Shown: one piece after another, positions 54,291 through 62,859 of the stretch
Position numbering within the stretch: the first letter of the stretch is position 1
How the letters are laid out: every line of letters begins with the position of its first letter
DNA from: Massilia agri
GTDB lineage: Bacteria > Pseudomonadota > Gammaproteobacteria > Burkholderiales > Burkholderiaceae_D
DNA length: 64,000 nucleotides
Direction: 5' to 3'
Assembly (NCBI RefSeq): GCF_024753255.1
Contig: NZ_JANUHA010000010.1
Span: forward strand, 1-64,000
The notes under the pieces: generated by a model
Told to the model about the DNA's origin: nothing
What the model saw: the letters and a program-made list of their open reading frames with translations, nothing else
The model's database searches: none
Made by a program: the position numbers and the translations under genes

Positions 54291-55385
54291 ATGCACAGCA
54301 AAGATCTCAAGAAGCCGGACGGACGCAACATCACCCTGTACAGCAACCAGCCGATTCCGGAAGGCCTCACCGCGCCCAGCCCGTTTCCCGATCCCCAGCA
54401 CGCCAATCCACACCTGCGCTGGCATCCGCTGCGCGGCGAATGGGTGACCTACGCGGCCTTCCGCCAGAACCGCACCTACCAGCCGCCGCCGCAGTACAAC
54501 CCGCTTGCGCCGATCAGCGACCCCCAGCACCCGACCGAGATGCCGGCCGGCGACTACGAGATCGCCGTGTTCGACAACCGCTTTCCTTCGCTGGCGCTGG
54601 AGTCGCATGACCCGCCCACGGTGACGGTGCCGACCGCGCCTGCCAACGGCCACTGCGAAGTGGTGGTGTTCACCCAGGACCCGAATTCCTCGCTGGCGTC
54701 GCTGCCGTTGTCGCGCATCGAACTGCTGCTCTCGGTCTGGGGCGACCGCACCACGCGCATCGGCGCGCATCCGCACATCCATTACGTGCTGCCTTTCGAG
54801 AACCGCGGCGCCGAAGTCGGCGTGACCCTGCACCACCCGCACGGGCAGATCTATTCCTATCCCTTCGTGCCGGCCGTGCCGGCGCGCCAGCTCGCCCAGG
54901 AACGCGAATACTTCCTGCAGCACGGCACCAGCCTGCTATGCGACATGGCGCGCGACGAGGCCGCCGACGGCAAGCGCGTGCTCTACCAGGACAACTACGC
55001 GATCGCCTTCGTGCCGGCCTGCGCGCGCTATCCCTACGAGGTCTGGGTGATGCCGACCGCGCCCTGCAAGGACTTCGCCGCGCTCACGCCGCCGCAGCGC
55101 GAAGGCCTGGCGCGCGCATTGAAGACCGTGCTGCTCAAGTTCGAAACGCTGTGGAACCGGCCGTTCCCCTACCTCATGGCCTGGTACCAGGCGCCCACCG
55201 ACGGCGCCGAGCATCCGGAGACCCAGCTGCATGCGCAGTTCTACCCGCCATACCGTACCAAGGACCGCCTGAAGTACCTGGCCGGCACCGAGCTGGCGGC
55301 CGGCATGTTCGCGATGGACGTGCTGCCCGAGACCACCGCCTACGAGCTGCAGCAGGTCGAAGTCAGTCTGGAGGACCGCGCATGA
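54291..55385 (+). CDS. galT: Galactose-1-phosphate uridylyltransferase
   Basis: 364 residues; first gene of the galactose operon. It exchanges UMP between UDP-glucose and galactose-1-phosphate in the Leloir pathway. The nucleophile motif HHPHGQIYSYPF has the catalytic His in HPH (182-184), and the zinc-site-like HPLRGEWVTYAA and C-terminal AWYQAPTDG...QLHAQFYPP are present. The ATG at 54291 is favoured because the family starts near here; a longer in-frame start at 54234 would add 19 residues. It overlaps the next gene by four bases. Confidence 0.95.
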   Translation: MHSKDLKKPDGRNITLYSNQPIPEGLTAPSPFPDPQHANPHLRWHPLRGEWVTYAAFRQNRTYQPPPQYNPLAPISDPQHPTEMPAGDYEIAVFDNRFPSLALESHDPPTVTVPTAPANGHCEVVVFTQDPNSSLASLPLSRIELLLSVWGDRTTRIGAHPHIHYVLPFENRGAEVGVTLHHPHGQIYSYPFVPAVPARQLAQEREYFLQHGTSLLCDMARDEAADGKRVLYQDNYAIAFVPACARYPYEVWVMPTAPCKDFAALTPPQREGLARALKTVLLKFETLWNRPFPYLMAWYQAPTDGAEHPETQLHAQFYPPYRTKDRLKYLAGTELAAGMFAMDVLPETTAYELQQVEVSLEDRA

Positions 55386-56497
55386 CGGCAGCGTTGTCGG
55401 ACACGCGGCAATCGCGCGCGGCCGAGGTCGCGGACAAGCTGGCGCTGCTGCGTGCCCACCTGCAGGCGGCCAGCGCCGGCGCCATCCGCCTGCGCGGCAT
55501 CGACTGGTTCGCCTGGCTCACGGCGGGCGGCTCGAGCGCCGTGCTGCACGCCACCGACGCCGGCGTGGCCGAGGTGCTGGTGACGCCGGAGGAAGCCTGC
55601 ATCCTGACCGACGAGATCGAGGCCGAGCGCCTGCGCACCGAGGAGATCCCGGAAGGCTTTACCTTCCACGTGGAGCCCTGGGCCGAGCCCGAGCTGCGCG
55701 AACGTTATGTGCAGGGCGCGGCCAGCGGCCGCAGCATCCTGTCCGATCGTCCGGCCAATGGCGAGCAGCCGCTGCCCAACGCCCTGAAGTTGCGCCGCCT
55801 GGTGCTGGGCGCGGGCGAGCAGGAGCGCTACCGCGTGCTGGGACGCGAGGCCGCCGAGGCGATGAGCGAGGTGCTGCGCCGCGTGCGGCCCGAGTGGACC
55901 GAGCACCAGCTGGCCGGCGCCGGCGCTGAGGCATTGTGGCGGCGCGGCATCCATCCGGCCCTGGTCCTGGCCGCGGGCGAACGCCGCCTGGCTTCTTACC
56001 GGCACCCGACGCCGTCAAGCGCGCCGGTGGGCAGCCACGCGATGCTGGTCTTCTGCGCGCGCCGCCACGGGCTGTATGCCAACCTGACGCGCTTCGTCAC
56101 CTTTGGCGCCGCGCCCATGGACGAGCAGCGCGCCCTGATGGAAGTCGAGGCCACGGGCCTGGCCGACGTCAAGCCCGGCAAGTCGCTGTCGGCCGTCTAT
56201 CACACGCTGGCCGCGGCCTATAAACATGCGGACCGCGAGGACGCGATCCGCGAGCACCACCAGGGCGGCATCACCGGCTACCGGGCGCGCGAGATCGTGG
56301 CCAGCCCGAGCACCGCGACCCAGCTGGAAGAGGGCATGGCCTTCGCCTTCAATCCGAGCTTCGCGGGCGTCAAGATCGAAGACACATTCCTGCTCGGGCC
56401 GGATGGGCTCGAGAATCTCACGTTCGACCCCGCCTGGCCGGCGGTGGACGTACATGGCCGCAAGCGGCCCCTTTGGCTGGAGGCGCAATCATGCTGA
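55382..56497 (+). CDS. M24-fold (Xaa-Pro peptidase-like) protein with lost metal ligands
   Basis: 371 residues with an N-terminal creatinase-like domain and a C-terminal pita-bread fold. The motif LFVDxG...GYxSDxTRT of active M24 enzymes reads LVFCARRHGLYANLTRF here, with both Asp ligands replaced (Phe224 and Asn234). The first late Glu is Asn324 (FNPSFAG), while Glu333 (KIEDTFLLG) and a His region (EHHQGG, 291-296) remain. Three of five ligands are therefore missing, as in creatinase-type or non-catalytic members. It overlaps galT by four and galK by seven bases, so it belongs to the operon. Its role in galactose metabolism is unknown. Confidence 0.82.
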   Translation: MTAALSDTRQSRAAEVADKLALLRAHLQAASAGAIRLRGIDWFAWLTAGGSSAVLHATDAGVAEVLVTPEEACILTDEIEAERLRTEEIPEGFTFHVEPWAEPELRERYVQGAASGRSILSDRPANGEQPLPNALKLRRLVLGAGEQERYRVLGREAAEAMSEVLRRVRPEWTEHQLAGAGAEALWRRGIHPALVLAAGERRLASYRHPTPSSAPVGSHAMLVFCARRHGLYANLTRFVTFGAAPMDEQRALMEVEATGLADVKPGKSLSAVYHTLAAAYKHADREDAIREHHQGGITGYRAREIVASPSTATQLEEGMAFAFNPSFAGVKIEDTFLLGPDGLENLTFDPAWPAVDVHGRKRPLWLEAQSC

Positions 56498-57585
56498 ACA
56501 CCGACACCTTCTTTGGCGGCGCGCCGGAAGTGAACGCGTCGGCGCCGGGGCGCGTCAACCTGCTCGGCGAGCATACCGACTACAACGACGGCTACATGCT
56601 GCCGGTGGCCACGCCGCAGCGAACCCTGGTGGCGATGAGCCGCAGTGGCGACGACCACTTCCACTTCTACTCGCCGACCTTCGACAACACCGTCACCTTC
56701 GCCGCCGACGGCAGCCCGCCGCAGGGCTTCGGCAGCTATATCGAGGGCTGCATCCGCCTGATGCAGGCGGACGGCGCCCAGGTGCCGCCGCTGCGCGTCT
56801 ACATCACCACCGATCTGCCGGTCGGCTCGGGGCTGTCGTCCTCGGCCGCGCTCGAGGTGGCGACCCTGCGCGCCATGCGCGCGCTGCTCGGCTTCGAACT
56901 CGACGACGTCAAGCTGGCGAGAATCGCCCAGCGCGCCGAGATCGAGTACGCCCACGTGAACTGCGGGATCATGGACCAGATGGCCTCCAGCCTGTGCGAC
57001 GAGAACAATATGCTGTTCATCGATGCGCGCACGCTCGAGCACCGCCTGGTGCAGATGCCGGCCGGGACCGAGCTGATCGTGATCGACTCGGGCGTGGCGC
57101 GCACGCTGGCGGCCAGCAAGTACAACGAGCGCCGCGCCGAATGCGAGGAAGCCTCGCGCAAGCTGGGTGTGCGGGCGCTGCGCGACGTCGAGGATCCCGC
57201 TTCGGTGGAAACCCTGCCTTCGCCGATGCGCGAGCGCGCCCGCCACGTGGTACAGGAAAACCTGCGCGTGCTGGAAGCGGCCGGCGGCGTGAGCGCGGAG
57301 CGCTTCGGCGAGCTGATGAACGCTTCGCATTTCAGCCTGCGCGACGATTATGAAGTATCGATTCCCGAACTCGACGCGCTGTGCGCCCACCTGCGCGAGC
57401 AGCCCGGCGTCCTCGGGGCACGCCTGACCGGCGCCGGCTTCGGCGGCGCATGCGTGGCGCTGTGCCGGGCAGGGCAGGCAGGACAAGCGGCCGCTGGCGC
57501 GCTGACGGCCTATAACAAGAATGGACGACAGGGCCGGATCCTTATCCCGGTTCCGGTTCCGACTGACGAGAAAGGACAACAATGA
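56491..57585 (+). CDS. galK: Galactokinase
   Basis: 364 residues; GGAGG seven bases before the ATG at 56491. It phosphorylates galactose with ATP. Signature stretches are APGRVNLLGEHTDYNDGYMLP near the N-terminus, the ATP-binding LPVGSGLSSSAALEVA, EYAHVNCGIMDQMASSL and the C-terminal LTGAGFGGACVAL. It starts inside the end of the M24-fold gene and overlaps the following GH2 gene by four bases, so translation is coupled through the operon. Confidence 0.96.
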   Translation: MLNTDTFFGGAPEVNASAPGRVNLLGEHTDYNDGYMLPVATPQRTLVAMSRSGDDHFHFYSPTFDNTVTFAADGSPPQGFGSYIEGCIRLMQADGAQVPPLRVYITTDLPVGSGLSSSAALEVATLRAMRALLGFELDDVKLARIAQRAEIEYAHVNCGIMDQMASSLCDENNMLFIDARTLEHRLVQMPAGTELIVIDSGVARTLAASKYNERRAECEEASRKLGVRALRDVEDPASVETLPSPMRERARHVVQENLRVLEAAGGVSAERFGELMNASHFSLRDDYEVSIPELDALCAHLREQPGVLGARLTGAGFGGACVALCRAGQAGQAAAGALTAYNKNGRQGRILIPVPVPTDEKGQQ

Positions 57586-59408
57586 ATCAGTTTGAATATC
57601 CCCGTCCCCAACTGGTGCGCGACAACTGGATCAACCTCAACGGCACCTGGCGCTTCTGCTTCGACGACGAGCTGAAGTACACGATGCCGGAGGGCGTCGG
57701 CGAATGGACCCACGAGATCACCGTGCCCTTCGCCCCCGAGACCGAAATGAGCGGCATCCAGGACACGGGTTTCCACCGCGCCGTCTGGTACGAGCGCGAG
57801 TTCGAACTCGCCCCCGGCGGCAAGCGCACCATCCTGCACTTCGGCGCAGTCGACTACGCGGCGCGGGTATGGGTCAACGGCCAGCTGGTTGCCGAGCACG
57901 AGGGCGGCCACACGCCCTTCCAGGCCGACATCACCGGCGCCATGAACGAGGACGGCAGGCAGGTCATCACGGTGTTCGTCGAAGACGACCCGGCCGATCT
58001 CGCCAAGCCGCGCGGCAAGCAGGACTGGCTGCTGGAACCGCACTCGATCTGGTATCCGCGCACCACCGGCATCTGGCAGACCGTGTGGGTCGAGCAGGTC
58101 GAGGACACCTACATCGCCTCGCTGCGCTGGACCCCGATTTTTGAAACCTACGAGATCGGCTGCGAGGTGTTCGCGGCCGGCCACACCCAGCAGGAGCTGT
58201 TCGTCGAGGTCAAGATCTGGCACGGCGAGCAGCTGCTGGCGGACGACTACTACAAGCTGCTGCAGGGCGAGGCGAACCGCAAGATCGCGCTGTCCGACCC
58301 CGGCATCGACGATTCGCGCAACGAGATCCTGTGGAGCCCGGAACGTCCGACCCTGCTGGACGCCGAGGTGACCCTGCGCTGCGGCGACCGCGTGCTCGAC
58401 CGTATCCGTTCGTACACGGCGCTGCGCTCGGTCTCGATCAACCGCGACCGCTTCATGCTCAATGGACGTCCCTACCAGCTGCGCCTGGTGCTGGACCAGG
58501 GCTACTGGCCGGAATCCTTCATGACCGCGCCGTCGGACGAGCACCTGAGGCGCGACGTCGAGCTGGTCAAGCTGATGGGTTTCAACGGCGTGCGCAAGCA
58601 CCAGAAGATCGAGGATCCGCGCTTCCTGTACTGGGCCGACAGGCTGGGCCTGCTGGTCTGGGAAGAGATGCCCTCGGCCTACCGCTTCAGCTCGCGGGCC
58701 ATCACCCGGATGGTGCGCGAATGGACGGAAGCCATCCAGCGTGACTACAGCCACCCCTGCATCATCGTCTGGGTGGCCTTCAACGAATCCTGGGGCGTGC
58801 CGAACCTGACGCTGACGCAGGCCCACCGCAATGCGGTCGAGGCCCTCTACCACCTGACCCGTACGCTGGACTCGACGCGGCCGGTGATCGGTAACGACGG
58901 CTGGGAAGCCTCGGCCACCGACATCCTCGGCATCCACGACTACGACTGCGATCCGGAAAAGCTGCAGGCGCGCTACGCGGTGACGGACCCGGTGCGCACC
59001 CTGTTCGATCAACGGCGTCCCGGCGGGCGCATCCTGACCCTGGATGGCTTCCCGCACCGCGGCCAGCCGATCGTGCTGACCGAGTTCGGCGGCATCGCCT
59101 ACGATCCGAAGCAGGACCCGGATGCCGACAAGACGACCTGGGGCTACTCGCGGGCGCACTCGGCCGAGAGCTACCTGTCGCTGTACCGCAGGCTGCTGAC
59201 GGTGGTCAACGAGACCTTCATGTTCAGCGGCTTCTGCTACACGCAGTTCACCGATACCTTCCAGGAAGCGAACGGCCTGCTCAATGCCGACCGCACGCCG
59301 AAGCTGCCGCTGGACGTCATCAGCGCCGCCACGCGCAATGTGGCCCAGCAGCGCAAGGACATCGAGACGGAAGGCGACGGTCTGCCGGGCGGGACCGGCA
59401 TGCCTTGA
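57582..59408 (+). CDS. GH2-family glycoside hydrolase, cytoplasmic
   Basis: 608 residues, starting with ATGA overlap on galK. GH2 layout: sugar-binding domain (WINLNGTWRF, RAVWYEREF, ARVWVNGQLVAEHEGGHTPF), immunoglobulin-like domain (~180-285), TIM barrel. Acid/base Glu402 in AFNESWG and nucleophile Glu501 in LTEFGG are visible. No signal peptide, so it acts on imported oligosaccharides. Its place after galT and galK suggests a beta-galactosidase-type activity that feeds the Leloir pathway; beta-glucuronidase or beta-mannosidase cannot be excluded from sequence. A terminator follows. Confidence 0.92.
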   Translation: MNQFEYPRPQLVRDNWINLNGTWRFCFDDELKYTMPEGVGEWTHEITVPFAPETEMSGIQDTGFHRAVWYEREFELAPGGKRTILHFGAVDYAARVWVNGQLVAEHEGGHTPFQADITGAMNEDGRQVITVFVEDDPADLAKPRGKQDWLLEPHSIWYPRTTGIWQTVWVEQVEDTYIASLRWTPIFETYEIGCEVFAAGHTQQELFVEVKIWHGEQLLADDYYKLLQGEANRKIALSDPGIDDSRNEILWSPERPTLLDAEVTLRCGDRVLDRIRSYTALRSVSINRDRFMLNGRPYQLRLVLDQGYWPESFMTAPSDEHLRRDVELVKLMGFNGVRKHQKIEDPRFLYWADRLGLLVWEEMPSAYRFSSRAITRMVREWTEAIQRDYSHPCIIVWVAFNESWGVPNLTLTQAHRNAVEALYHLTRTLDSTRPVIGNDGWEASATDILGIHDYDCDPEKLQARYAVTDPVRTLFDQRRPGGRILTLDGFPHRGQPIVLTEFGGIAYDPKQDPDADKTTWGYSRAHSAESYLSLYRRLLTVVNETFMFSGFCYTQFTDTFQEANGLLNADRTPKLPLDVISAATRNVAQQRKDIETEGDGLPGGTGMP

Positions 59409-59453
59409 GACAGCAGGGCAGGACGGACCACGGCGGCAACATGCCGCCAGAGG

Positions 59454-59480
59454 CGCGCACCAGCAGGTGCGCGTTTTTTT
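59454..59480 (+). terminator. Terminator of the gal operon
   Basis: CGCGCACC pairs with GGTGCGCG around AGCA and is followed by seven T residues, 45 bp after the GH2 stop codon. Confidence 0.85.
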
Positions 59481-59543
59481 GTCGTGCCTTGCGATGTCGT
59501 CGGTGGGAGAGGCTGGCCGGGCAGGGAGATACCGTGCCCCGCC

Positions 59544-60176
59544 TCAGCGCTGGATGACGCCGCTGCTCACGTTCACCCGGTCGCCACTGCGGAAGTCGGG
59601 CGTCGTGTCCTGAGTGATGACCTGGCTGCTGCCGTCGTCCATGCGCACGGTGATGCGGTAGCTGTTCGAGCCGGTTGCGCCCGCTGCACCGCTCGAGCCG
59701 GTGGCCCCCGTGCTGCCGGAACTGCCGGAGCTGCCCGAGCTGGCGCGCGGAATCACCTCGATGGCCAGCACGGTGCTGTTGGGCGAGGCGGCGCCGGCGG
59801 TCGAGGCGCCGGTCTGCGCGCTGCTGGTGCTGCCGGACTGGTCCCACCCGGACGAGCCGCTGCTGCCCGAGCTGCCCGACGTGCCAGAGCTGCCTGACGT
59901 GCCCGAGCTGCCGGAGGTGCCGGTGCCCATGCTGCCGCCGCTGCTGCTCGAGCTGCCGCTGCTGCCGGTGGGGTTGCCGGACGGGTCGGTAGCGCTGCCC
60001 GAACCGTAGCTGCTGGAACCGCCGGTGCCGGTTGCGCCGCTCGTGCCGGACGACCCGCCCGTCGAGCTGCCGCTCGAGGACTCGCCGCTGTCGCCGCGCA
60101 TGCCGGCGCACCCGGTCAGGCCCAGCGCCACAGCCAGCAAGCCCGCCAGGATCATGCTCTGGTGTTTTTGCTTCAT
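59544..60176 (-). CDS. Ser/Gly-rich outer-membrane-type lipoprotein
   Basis: 210 residues; AAGGAG eight bases before the ATG at 60176. The lipobox LTGC places the lipid on Cys23. About 125 residues are low-complexity Ser/Gly/Thr with repeats such as GTSGSSGTSGSSG, which would be an extended, flexible linker. Two ordered patches remain: NSTVLAIEVIPRAS and the C-terminal YRITVRMDDGSSQVITQDTTPDFRSGDRVNV, whose pattern matches the end of SlyB/17-kDa-antigen lipoproteins. It is followed by the convergent gal operon terminator. Confidence 0.82.
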   Translation of the reverse strand: MKQKHQSMILAGLLAVALGLTGCAGMRGDSGESSSGSSTGGSSGTSGATGTGGSSSYGSGSATDPSGNPTGSSGSSSSSGGSMGTGTSGSSGTSGSSGTSGSSGSSGSSGWDQSGSTSSAQTGASTAGAASPNSTVLAIEVIPRASSGSSGSSGSTGATGSSGAAGATGSNSYRITVRMDDGSSQVITQDTTPDFRSGDRVNVSSGVIQR

Positions 60177-60337
60177 GATCAACTCCTTATGGTGGATGTT
60201 CATTCGGATGCGTGACGATGCAAGCTGCCACTTGGATTGAGAGGCAGGAAGCGCGTCAGCGTTCCAGCTGACTCGGGTTGGAGATGAGATGAATCAAGCG
60301 GGCCGTGGCGGACGCGATTTTTCTCGGTGCGAAATGG

Positions 60338-60775
60338 TCAGCGCCGGCGCGCCGCTTCGGCAGGGGGGACGATCAGGGCCAGCGCCGTGCTCGCCAGGAG
60401 CGCCGCGGTGACGTCGATCGTCCAGTCGGCGAGGTCGCCCGTGCGATAGGGCAGGAAGCTCTGTACGAGTTCGTCGCCGGCGCCCATCAGCGCGATCGCC
60501 AGCACCGCCTTGGCGGCGCGCACGGGCCCGCTTCCCGCACTGCCGAGGAACCACAGCAGGGTGAGGAAGGCGTAGGTGAGGCCGTGCAGCACCACGCCGG
60601 GCGCAAATTCGCCGACCTCCGCGCGCGCGCCGGGAATCGAACCGGCGACGATCACGCCGGCGTACAGCAGCAGCGCCAACCTGATGCGGGCGGGGCGCAG
60701 GCGGGAATCGAGCAGCAGCAGCGACAGGAAGGCGGGCATGAACGCAAGACGTCGGGAAAGTGCCAACGATATCAT
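60338..60775 (-). CDS. VanZ-like small membrane protein
   Basis: 145 residues from the ATG at 60775 (a GTG 21 bp upstream and an ATG at 60739 are alternatives; none has a strong ribosome binding site). Membrane segments lie at about 30-45, 60-75, 85-100 and 115-135. GAGDELVQSFLPYRTGDLADWTIDVTAALL is the VanZ-like signature. The function of chromosomal members is unclear. It lies 34 bp after the zinc-ribbon-like gene on the same strand. Confidence 0.8.
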   Translation of the reverse strand: MISLALSRRLAFMPAFLSLLLLDSRLRPARIRLALLLYAGVIVAGSIPGARAEVGEFAPGVVLHGLTYAFLTLLWFLGSAGSGPVRAAKAVLAIALMGAGDELVQSFLPYRTGDLADWTIDVTAALLASTALALIVPPAEAARRR

Positions 60776-60809
60776 GCCGGCCGGCCAGGCAGCCACACGG
60801 TTTCCCGGC

Positions 60810-61127
60810 TCAGATCGTCAGGGCCGGCGCGCCATCCCGGTAGTGGGCGTCGAAGCAGCTCTCGCAGTCGGCGCAGAAAAGGTGCGCCATGCGCACGCTG
60901 TCTTGCCGCAGCACGAGTTTCAGGTGGGTCTGCTGGCACTTGGGACAGATCTCGCGCACGCTGCCGAAGGTCAGCAGCGTCAGCGGCACGCTGGCGTCGT
61001 CGGGCTGGTCGATGACGGCGTCGGGATTCAGTTCGCTCAGCACCAGGTTGCCGTCCACGTGGTGGCGGCGGCAGGCGGTGCTGGATTCGGGCGGATGCGC
61101 ATAGGTCTCGGATGCATGCAAACTCAT
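60810..61127 (-). CDS. Zinc-ribbon-like small protein
   Basis: 105 residues; GGAG about nine bases before the ATG. The C-terminal half contains CPKCQQTHLKLVL and LFCADCESCFDAHY, arranged as two CxxC pairs that could bind one zinc ion. The N-terminus has HPPESSTACRRHHVDG, also rich in Cys/His. I do not recognise a named family. It lies upstream of the VanZ-like gene on the same strand. Confidence 0.72.
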   Translation of the reverse strand: MSLHASETYAHPPESSTACRRHHVDGNLVLSELNPDAVIDQPDDASVPLTLLTFGSVREICPKCQQTHLKLVLRQDSVRMAHLFCADCESCFDAHYRDGAPALTI

Positions 61128-61544
61128 AGGACAGGCTCCGTTCTTCCAAACTTACGTAAGACTAGCCAATATTTCTTGAGGCTCGCCATACTGTTGGATT
61201 CCTGTTTCGCCGGGGCCAGTTCCACTTCGCGCTTGCACGCAAAGCCAGCGCTTTCCCCTCCACAGGCAGTCACGGTGGAACTCACCGCGATGCTTTTCAT
61301 TTCGAAAGTTTTATGGCGGCAGCCATCGTGCCAAGCACGAAAACGAAATGAATCAGCCCTAGTATGACAAGTCAAGAATGAAGAAGTTTCACGTTAACTG
61401 TTAAAAAACCCGTTGTCGTGTTGTTGGCGCCCCGGCAGAGCAAAAAATGCGGTGCGAGCTTCATGATAGCCAAATCCGCCGCAGCTTCAAGCTCTGCCAC
61501 CGGCTTTTTGTGGGCGTGGTGCCAATGCGAAGAAAAACGCTGAG

Positions 61545-61575
61545 AAAAAAATGCCCATCAGCGAACTGACGGGCA
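61545..61575 (-). terminator. Minus-strand terminator of an unknown transcript
   Basis: On the minus strand TGCCCGTCAG pairs with CTGATGGGCA around TTCG (one mismatch) and is followed by seven T residues. No minus-strand protein gene lies directly upstream, because the SDR gene has its own terminator at 61812. Confidence 0.7.
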
Positions 61576-61680
61576 CAACCCAAGATCGGGCCAAGAGACA
61601 TATTCGGTTGGTGTGTTGCACCCTGGGTGCAGCACACCTGCTGCAACCACGCATATCGGTTGCGTGTATCGCAGGTGAGT
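61552..61680 (-). ncRNA. Candidate small RNA
   Basis: Upstream of the terminator at 61545 on the minus strand lies a 14-bp near-perfect stem (61610-61623 with 61625-61638, GGTGTGTTGCACCC/GGGTGCAGCACACC). A strong hairpin plus an intrinsic terminator without a coding frame suggests a small RNA of ~100-130 nt. The 5' end is a guess; no clear promoter is seen and the family is not recognised. Confidence 0.3.
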
Positions 61681-61811
61681 CAAAGTATATGGGGTGATTG
61701 TGACCACGCTGTGACGCGCATCAAGCGTGCGGGTGAATTCTCGAACTGAGCCGGAGGTTCGGAATCTCAACCATATCGTGCAGGACGCGCGGACCAGGCC
61801 GTGTCGAACGG

Positions 61812-61842
61812 GCAAAAAAAAGCCCGCTCACGGCGGGCTTAA
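61812..61842 (-). terminator. Terminator downstream of the SDR gene
   Basis: On the minus strand AAGCCCGC pairs with GCGGGCTT around CGTGA and is followed by TTTTTT. It lies about 145 bp after the SDR stop codon at 61985. Confidence 0.75.
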
Positions 61843-61984
61843 AACTATTTTCTTGGAGGAGAATAGTGGAGACAGGTGCCATTATGTTGCGCCGCGAAAT
61901 ATATGTCCAATTGCAAATACAGATACCAGACATTGATTTTTCGCATAACTTGGGCGCGACTGTCACTTTCTCGCAAATCCGACA

Positions 61985-62749
61985 TCATTCACGCACCGGC
62001 ACCGTGTAGTTCAGGGCCATGCGGCCGCCGTCGGCATACAGGGTCTGTCCGGTGACGTAGGAAGCATCGTCGCTCGCCAGGAAGGCGGCGATCGACGCGA
62101 CCTCTTCCGGCTCGCCGCAGCGGCCGATCGGCGTGCGCGACAAGATCGTGTGGCGCGCTTCCGGGCTGCCCAGCACGGCCTGCTTCGCCAGCTCGGTCAG
62201 GATCGTGCCCGGGCCGATGGCATTCACGCGGATGCCATGCTGGGCCAGGCTGATTGCGCTCACGCGGGTGAGCTGGTTCACGCCGCCCTTGGAGACGACA
62301 TACGGCACCTGGTTGGGGATCGTCAGCTCGGCGTTGACGCTCGACATATTGATGATGCAGCCCTGCTGCCGCTTCACCATGTCGCGGGCGACGGCCTGGC
62401 TGCACAGGAACATCGACTTCAGGTTGATGCGCAGGACGCGGTCGAAGTCCTCTTCTTCCAGTTCGAGGAAATCCGCCGCATGGGTGACGCCGGCATTGTT
62501 GACGAGGATGTCGACCTGGCCGAAGGCGGCGAGCGTGGCGGCGACCATCGCGTCGACTTCGGCCTTGATGCTGACGTCGGCATGGTGGAAGCGGGCGGCA
62601 TCGCCCAGTGCGGCGGCGGCATCCGCGCCTTCCGGGCGGATGTCGACGAGCATGACGCGCGCGCCTTCCCGCACCAGGCGCTGGGCGCAGGCCAGGCCGA
62701 TGCCCTGGCTGGCGCCGGTCACGATCGCGGTCTTGTTGGCTAGTCTCAT
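61985..62749 (-). CDS. Short-chain dehydrogenase/reductase
   Basis: 254 residues, a classical SDR: cofactor motif TGASQGIG (12-19), Asp after the second strand (LVDIRPE, suggesting NAD preference), NNAGVTHAADF, catalytic Ser in NMSSVNAEL and YVVSK, and C-terminal YVTGQTLYADGGRMAL. Substrates of this group include sugars, hydroxyacids and alcohols; no assignment is possible from neighbours. It stands alone. Confidence 0.93.
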   Translation of the reverse strand: MRLANKTAIVTGASQGIGLACAQRLVREGARVMLVDIRPEGADAAAALGDAARFHHADVSIKAEVDAMVAATLAAFGQVDILVNNAGVTHAADFLELEEEDFDRVLRINLKSMFLCSQAVARDMVKRQQGCIINMSSVNAELTIPNQVPYVVSKGGVNQLTRVSAISLAQHGIRVNAIGPGTILTELAKQAVLGSPEARHTILSRTPIGRCGEPEEVASIAAFLASDDASYVTGQTLYADGGRMALNYTVPVRE

Positions 62750-62859
62750 GGCGGGCTTTCAGAATGGGGGACTGGCATTGTAACGATCCGCGCGTCTTGC
62801 CGACAGTAGCCGGCACCTTGCATGATGCAGGCAGGCGTGACGGGCCGGCCGCATGGGCC

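Larger units (their letters stand above)
61128..61984. other. Gene-free region with terminators and a candidate small RNA
   Basis: No protein-coding frame is convincing in these 857 bases. The region 61300-61480 is moderately AT-rich without recognised signals. Two minus-strand terminators (61545 and 61812) and a long hairpin (61610) are present. Confidence 0.5.
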
